A stretch of DNA of 50,354 nucleotides from Bradyrhizobium jicamae (lineage in GTDB: Bacteria; Pseudomonadota; Alphaproteobacteria; Rhizobiales; Xanthobacteraceae): positions 304 through 50,657 of the forward strand of contig NZ_LLXZ01000185.1 in assembly GCF_001440395.1 (NCBI RefSeq). The letters run 5' to 3'. Both the position numbers and the translations under genes were made by a program. This document shows, piece by piece, positions 50,224 through 50,354 of this stretch (position 1 is its first letter; the number at the start of each line of letters is the position of its first letter). The notes under the pieces were generated by a model that was given only the letters and a program-made list of their open reading frames with translations, was not told where the DNA came from and did not search any database.

Positions 50224-50314
50224 CCGTAGGGTGGGCAAAGCGAAGCGTGCCCACCATTTCAAGATGACGGTGTAGATGGTGGGCACGGCGCCTTGCGCCT
50301 TTGCCCACCCTTGT
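50224..50314. repeat. Long inverted repeat, CCGTAGGG...CCCACCC type (copy 2)
   Basis: Begins 2 bases after the acyltransferase stop. GGGTGGGCAAAG and CGTGCCCACCAT on the left pair with ATGGTGGGCACG and CTTTGCCCACCC on the right, with short unrelated loops. Same family as 17608-17704. Confidence 0.85.
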
Positions 50315-50354
50315 ATTAGGGCGCTGGTTTATCCTGACATCGTTCCATGAGGAA

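Overview
The window is high-GC alphaproteobacterial chromosome and reads like Bradyrhizobium or a close relative in the Nitrobacteraceae. The evidence is the PII-glutamine synthetase pair behind a sigma-54-type promoter, the NadQ-nadABC layout, the DUF992 and DUF2842 proteins, several TRAP/TTT solute-binding proteins, and intergenic repeat families of the sort that litter Bradyrhizobium genomes. No tRNA, rRNA, CRISPR array, intact insertion sequence or phage gene was seen.

Layout. 1-2.9 kb: 5' part of nnr (nicotinamide-nucleotide repair), glnB, glnA and a strong terminator. 2.97-5.8 kb (minus): response regulator, a truncated histidine kinase and a full-length histidine kinase, each overlapping the next by ATGA. 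The kinases look like the product of an operon duplication followed by deletion. 6.1-7.4 kb: two tandem paralogous six-cysteine exported proteins. 7.8-11.1 kb: TRAP transporter (dctQ, dctM, and convergent dctP). 11.3-15.6 kb: C13-type peptidase, DUF992 protein, PLP-enzyme-like protein, small proteins and a RidA protein. 15.6-18.5 kb: gene-poor, with an orphan TAXI binding protein and a repeat island. 18.5-26.3 kb: hybrid kinase, class-I glutamine amidotransferase, a membrane-anchored protein, AI-2E-type permease, an ABM monooxygenase-like protein, a periplasmic monohaem c protein and a small tail-anchored protein.

26.4-34.1 kb is a six-gene minus-strand catabolic operon: DapA-like lyase, FAD-linked hydroxyacid dehydrogenase, DUF1537 acid-sugar kinase, PdxA2-like dehydrogenase, iron-type alcohol dehydrogenase and TctC binding protein. 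A divergent IclR regulator faces it across a perfect inverted repeat. The kinase plus PdxA2 pair suggests breakdown of a four-carbon acid sugar through a phosphorylated intermediate. 34.1-36.5 kb: a diguanylate cyclase and rplM-rpsI. 36.7-40.9 kb: thioesterase, crotonase-fold protein, CoA-binding protein, metY-type sulfhydrylase and an exported Tyr-rich protein; two inverted copies of a modular hairpin element flank the CoA-binding/metY pair.

40.97-45.4 kb: nadQ, then nadA-nadB-nadC with overlapping junctions. Two copies of TTATRCT-N7-AGTATAA lie between nadQ and nadA, the second touching the nadA start codon. 45.4-50.3 kb: FTR1-type iron permease, haem A synthase, DUF2842, a polysaccharide-deacetylase-like protein that has lost its metal ligands, a divergent CelD/FemAB-like acyltransferase, and a terminal palindromic repeat.

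Most worth follow-up: the duplicated and partly deleted kinase pair, the covarying modular hairpin repeats, the acid-sugar operon, the metal-less deacetylase homologue and the twin NadQ boxes.
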